A DNA stretch of 64,000 nt from an uncultured Prevotella sp. (GTDB lineage Bacteria; Bacteroidota; Bacteroidia; Bacteroidales; Bacteroidaceae). How positions within the stretch are numbered: position 1 is the stretch's first letter; each line of letters starts with the position of its first letter. The position numbers and the translations under genes were made by a program. Below the pieces are notes generated by a model. The model made no database searches. It was not told the DNA's origin and was given only the letters and a program-made list of their open reading frames with translations. This document shows, piece after piece, positions 61,585 through 64,000 of this stretch. Where the stretch lies: contig UQZX01000009.1 in assembly GCA_900545525.1 (NCBI GenBank), positions 33,315 through 97,314 of the forward strand. The letters are read 5' to 3'.

Positions 61585-62661
61585 ATGAATATAGATGAAA
61601 TAAGGGATAAGAAGATTGCAGTGTTGCTGTCAGGCGGTGTAGACAGTTCGGTTGTAGTGTATGAATTTGCCCGCCAAGGCCTGCATCCCGATTGTTTTTA
61701 TATAAAGATTGGTCCGGAAGAGCAGGAGGAATGGGACTGCTCGAGTGAGGAGGATTTGGAAATGGCAACGGCGGTTGCATGCAGGTATGGATGTAGGTTG
61801 CAGGTGATAGACTGTCATCAGGAGTATTGGAATGAGGTGACGAGGTATACCATGGAAAAGGTGCGTGCCGGTTTTACACCTAATCCGGATGTTATGTGCA
61901 ACCGGTTGATAAAGTTTGGTGCCTTCGATGAAAAAATGGGGCACAGATATGACCTTATTGCAACAGGGCATTATGCACAGACCGAAATAATAGACGGAAA
62001 GAAATGGCTTGTTACAAGTCCTGACCCGGTAAAGGATCAGACTGATTTCCTTGCCCAAATATACGATTGGCAGTTGAAGAAGGCTTTGTTCCCTATAGGT
62101 CATTACCGTAAGGGTGAGGTGCGTGAGATAGCTGAACGTGAGCATCTTGTAAATGCAAAACGTAAAGACTCTCAGGGTATTTGTTTCTTGGGCAAGATAA
62201 ATTATAACGATTACATACGCCGTTATCTCGGTGAAAACCCCGGTGTTGTTCTTGAATTTGAGACAGGAAAGAAAATAGGTATGCACAAAGGGCTGTGGTT
62301 CCATACCATTGGTCAGAGACACGGACTTGGTTTCGGCGGGGGACCATGGTATGTTGTCAGGAAAGACGTTAAGGAAAACATCCTGTATGTAAGCAAGGGT
62401 TTTGAGCCGCGCACTGCCTATAAGAAAGATTTTCCAATACATGATTTCCATTTCTTAACGGAGCCTGTGGATATGACCAACATAACCTTCAAGATACGTC
62501 ATACCCCGGAGTATCATCCCGCATATTTGGAGAAAACAGGGGAAAGCTCATACGTCGTACATGCAAAGGAACTCATACAGGGAGTGGCTCCCGGACAGTT
62601 CTGTGTTGTGTATGATGAAGAACATCACCGTTGCTTCGGTTCGGCAGAAATAACGGTGTAA
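61585..62661 (+). CDS. mnmA: tRNA-specific 2-thiouridylase
   Basis: 358 residues. PP-loop VLLSGGVDSSV; catalytic cysteines in PDVMCNRLIKF and DSQGICFLG; C-terminal beta barrel. Adds sulfur to uridine-34 of Glu, Gln and Lys tRNAs. The NPDVMCN and GQRHGLGFGGGPWYV segments are characteristic. Bacteroidales often carry more than one mnmA-like gene; only this copy is in the window. Confidence 0.94.
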   Translation: MNIDEIRDKKIAVLLSGGVDSSVVVYEFARQGLHPDCFYIKIGPEEQEEWDCSSEEDLEMATAVACRYGCRLQVIDCHQEYWNEVTRYTMEKVRAGFTPNPDVMCNRLIKFGAFDEKMGHRYDLIATGHYAQTEIIDGKKWLVTSPDPVKDQTDFLAQIYDWQLKKALFPIGHYRKGEVREIAEREHLVNAKRKDSQGICFLGKINYNDYIRRYLGENPGVVLEFETGKKIGMHKGLWFHTIGQRHGLGFGGGPWYVVRKDVKENILYVSKGFEPRTAYKKDFPIHDFHFLTEPVDMTNITFKIRHTPEYHPAYLEKTGESSYVVHAKELIQGVAPGQFCVVYDEEHHRCFGSAEITV

Positions 62662-62682
62662 AGTCCTTTCTCGCCATATTCT

Positions 62683-62785
62683 CAATTCTAAGGCAGTAAA
62701 GTGAAAGTGTTGCATTAGTAATTTATAACAGGTCACATGTGTACTTAAAATAAGTTAAAACGGAGTTTTTACTGCTTTAGAATTG
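62683..62785. repeat. 103-base element with 18-base imperfect terminal inverted repeats
   Basis: CAATTCTAAGGCAGTAAA (62683-62700) and TTTACTGCTTTAGAATTG (62768-62785) match as inverted repeats at 17 of 18 bases. The right end overlaps the -33 part of the tRNA promoter. No clear target-site duplication. MITE-like or a long mnmA terminator stem. Confidence 0.5.
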
Positions 62786-62813
62786 GTTATTTAAAATATA
62801 AATATTACCTTTG
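62783..62813 (+). promoter_or_regulatory. Promoter of the tRNA pair
   Basis: TTGG (62783-62786), 19-base spacer, TACCTTTG (62806-62813). The first tRNA starts about 40 bases on. Confidence 0.55.
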
Positions 62814-62855
62814 CATCGCAATTCAGTAAAGCGCATTTTGCTTTATATGTTCTTT

Positions 62856-62931
62856 GCCGATATGGCTCAGTTGGTAGAGCAATTCATTCGTAATGAATAG
62901 GTCCCGGGTTCGAGTCCCGGTATCGGCTCCA
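62856..62931 (+). tRNA. tRNA-Thr(CGT)
   Basis: Complete cloverleaf: acceptor GCCGATA / TATCGGC, D arm GCTC/GAGC, anticodon stem ATTCA/TGAAT with loop TTCGTAA (anticodon CGT, Thr), T arm CCGGG/CCCGG with TTCGAGT. CCA is encoded at 62929-62931. Confidence 0.95.
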
Positions 62932-62954
62932 TATCACATGGATTTTATTTCTTC

Positions 62955-63027
62955 GCGGTAATAGCTCAGTTGGTAGAGCACTAGCTTCCCAAGCTGGGGG
63001 TCGCGGGTTCGAGCCCCGTTTACCGCT
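62955..63027 (+). tRNA. tRNA-Gly(CCC)
   Basis: Complete cloverleaf: acceptor GCGGTAA / TTACCGC, D arm GCTC/GAGC, anticodon stem CTAGC/GCTGG (one wobble pair) with loop TTCCCAA (anticodon CCC, Gly), T loop TTCGAGC. The next bases are CCT, so CCA is not encoded. It lies 23 bases after tRNA-Thr and is probably on the same transcript. Confidence 0.95.
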
Positions 63028-63052
63028 CCTCCTCTGTTACTGGTATTTATTT

Positions 63053-63727
63053 TCATTCAATCGGTTCACCCACTTTGTAAGCCATGTGCCGTATACGCAG
63101 TAATTTCATGCCATCATTGTAGAATACGACATTATCACTTCCTTCAATAAGAGAAATATCCCCATTGCTTAAAAGCTTTTCAATGCTTACGTCTTCAGGG
63201 TTCCATTCATTGAAGTTTAAAGTGTTCACATCGTATTTCATAATAAGCTTTCCTGCATTTCTCACGGCTATAATGTCGTTATATTCTGCAGGAAGAAACC
63301 TATCATTTTTGGCATCATAACGCATCCACATCGTGGACAGAAGAACGTATTTGCCTTTTACCGATATGCTAAGTGCTCCATCGATGCGTATGTCATCAAG
63401 TTGTCCTCCGTATGGATTATATGAATTGTCCTTGAAGAAACTGTCAGGTAGTAGAGAAGGTTTTAGTATTTTTACAAGACTTGCATTTACGTATGCAGTT
63501 TCGTCCTGGAAGTTTTTGACTTTTATCCATTCGTTTTCCTTTCCTGTCATTTCCAGCATTATACCCTTGTATACGTGACATTGTACTTTTCCTTTGGCGC
63601 TTGGAGCGTATCTCAGGTTTACCTTATCCTTGATTATAAGTGCCATTTCACCTTGTGCACATATCTGTTCAGAATTCATAATAAGCAATGCTGTAATGGT
63701 TAGCAGCAAACGAAGTTGTCTTTTCAT
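63053..63727 (-). CDS. Exported protein with bacterial SH3-like domain
   Basis: 224 residues; signal peptide ends QICAQ. Residues about 28-90 form an SH3-type module (DKVNLRYAPSAKGKVQCHVYKG, NEWIKVKNF). The C-terminal 130 residues have no recognised domain. Such SH3 modules bind peptidoglycan peptides or other surfaces. Minus-strand TATATTTG at 63767-63774 is its likely promoter; the rest of the window to 64000 shows no gene. Confidence 0.7.
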   Translation of the reverse strand: MKRQLRLLLTITALLIMNSEQICAQGEMALIIKDKVNLRYAPSAKGKVQCHVYKGIMLEMTGKENEWIKVKNFQDETAYVNASLVKILKPSLLPDSFFKDNSYNPYGGQLDDIRIDGALSISVKGKYVLLSTMWMRYDAKNDRFLPAEYNDIIAVRNAGKLIMKYDVNTLNFNEWNPEDVSIEKLLSNGDISLIEGSDNVVFYNDGMKLLRIRHMAYKVGEPIE

Positions 63728-63766
63728 TATTTATTAGTTTAAGAAATAGATGTTTGAACGTATTTA

Positions 63767-63774
63767 CAAATATA
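63767..63774 (-). promoter_or_regulatory. -7 promoter element of the SH3-domain gene
   Basis: Minus-strand TATATTTG, 40 bases before the start codon. Confidence 0.45.
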
Positions 63775-64000
63775 CGGATAAGTCGAGAATAAAACAACAA
63801 ATCTATTTGTTTTTTATCGATTGTGACTATATAAGATAACGTTAGTTCGATATAAGCAAGTTGTATATTTATATTCCAAAATGTCCCTAAGGATGATACT
63901 TGCAGATTGTATTATTTCGAACTCGCGTTATATTAGGGACGCCTGCGGGGAGAGGGAGGAAGCGTGCTAAATCATGACACGGATGGCACGGAATTAAGAC

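Overview
The window is chromosomal DNA from a member of the Bacteroidales, most probably Prevotella or a close relative. Evidence: most genes are preceded by the Bacteroidetes promoter (TTTG, about 19-20 bases, TAnnTTTG) and few have strong Shine-Dalgarno sites. The gene content also fits: a TonB receptor with a carboxypeptidase-like N-terminal domain, a type IX secretion plug protein, PPi-dependent phosphofructokinase, a fused NfnAB-type oxidoreductase, a DksA-like protein beside lspA, and DUF1573 and DUF4296 proteins. I saw no phage, plasmid, complete insertion sequence, CRISPR array or rRNA. The gene complement looks like core and metabolic chromosome; the unusual content is mostly between genes.

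Layout. 1-5,000: tail of a peptide transporter, a four-module sulfur/CoA-disulfide protein, DUF1573, a thioesterase, and a candidate small RNA at 3641-3730. 5,089-6,629: a LysM glucosaminidase, a second RNA candidate and a short repeat array. 6,630-15,200: ileS, dksA-like, lspA, a DUF4296 lipoprotein, aspS and two small winged-helix-type proteins, one with a histone-H1-like tail. 15,200-25,000: sugar metabolism, namely xylB-xylA (xylose), manC-gmd-fcl (GDP-L-fucose synthesis) and fucI, fucP (fucose use). 25,200-30,600: type IX plug protein, then a convergent TonB receptor-acid phosphatase pair. 30,900-37,500: serS-nfn-DUF486-ttcA and DMP19-smpB-HAD. 38,100-44,700: a six-gene minus-strand operon (small protein, acyltransferase, split cell-wall amidase lipoprotein, small protein, YgiQ radical SAM, PP2C-like phosphatase). 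45,000-51,100: pfp, GH25 lysozyme, prmA, a Trp/Tyr/Gly-rich exported protein and an outer-membrane barrel. 52,000-64,000: gyrA, two paralogous TPR proteins, ZIP transporter, frr, rsgA, alpha/beta hydrolase, mnmA, two tRNAs and an SH3-type exported protein.

Functional threads. Xylose is isomerised and phosphorylated by XylA/XylB. ManC, Gmd and Fcl convert mannose-1-P and GTP to GDP-L-fucose, while the next transcription unit imports and isomerises free fucose. The receptor-phosphatase pair suggests phosphoester scavenging. Translation is strongly represented (three aminoacyl-tRNA synthetases, tRNA thiolases, SmpB, RRF, RsgA, PrmA, two tRNAs).

The most interesting unexplained signal is a recurring intergenic architecture. 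Five gene-free gaps (near 6.4, 15.2, 26.7, 37.7 and 51.6 kb) hold short arrays of degenerate units spaced 19-24, mostly 21-23, bases apart. Units usually start with an A-tract and carry a GGC/GCC core and a T-tract. Units within one locus resemble each other more than units from other loci. I do not know what they do. Other leads are the RNA candidates near 3.7, 6.2 and 56.0 kb, and a 103-base element with 18-base terminal inverted repeats upstream of the tRNAs.
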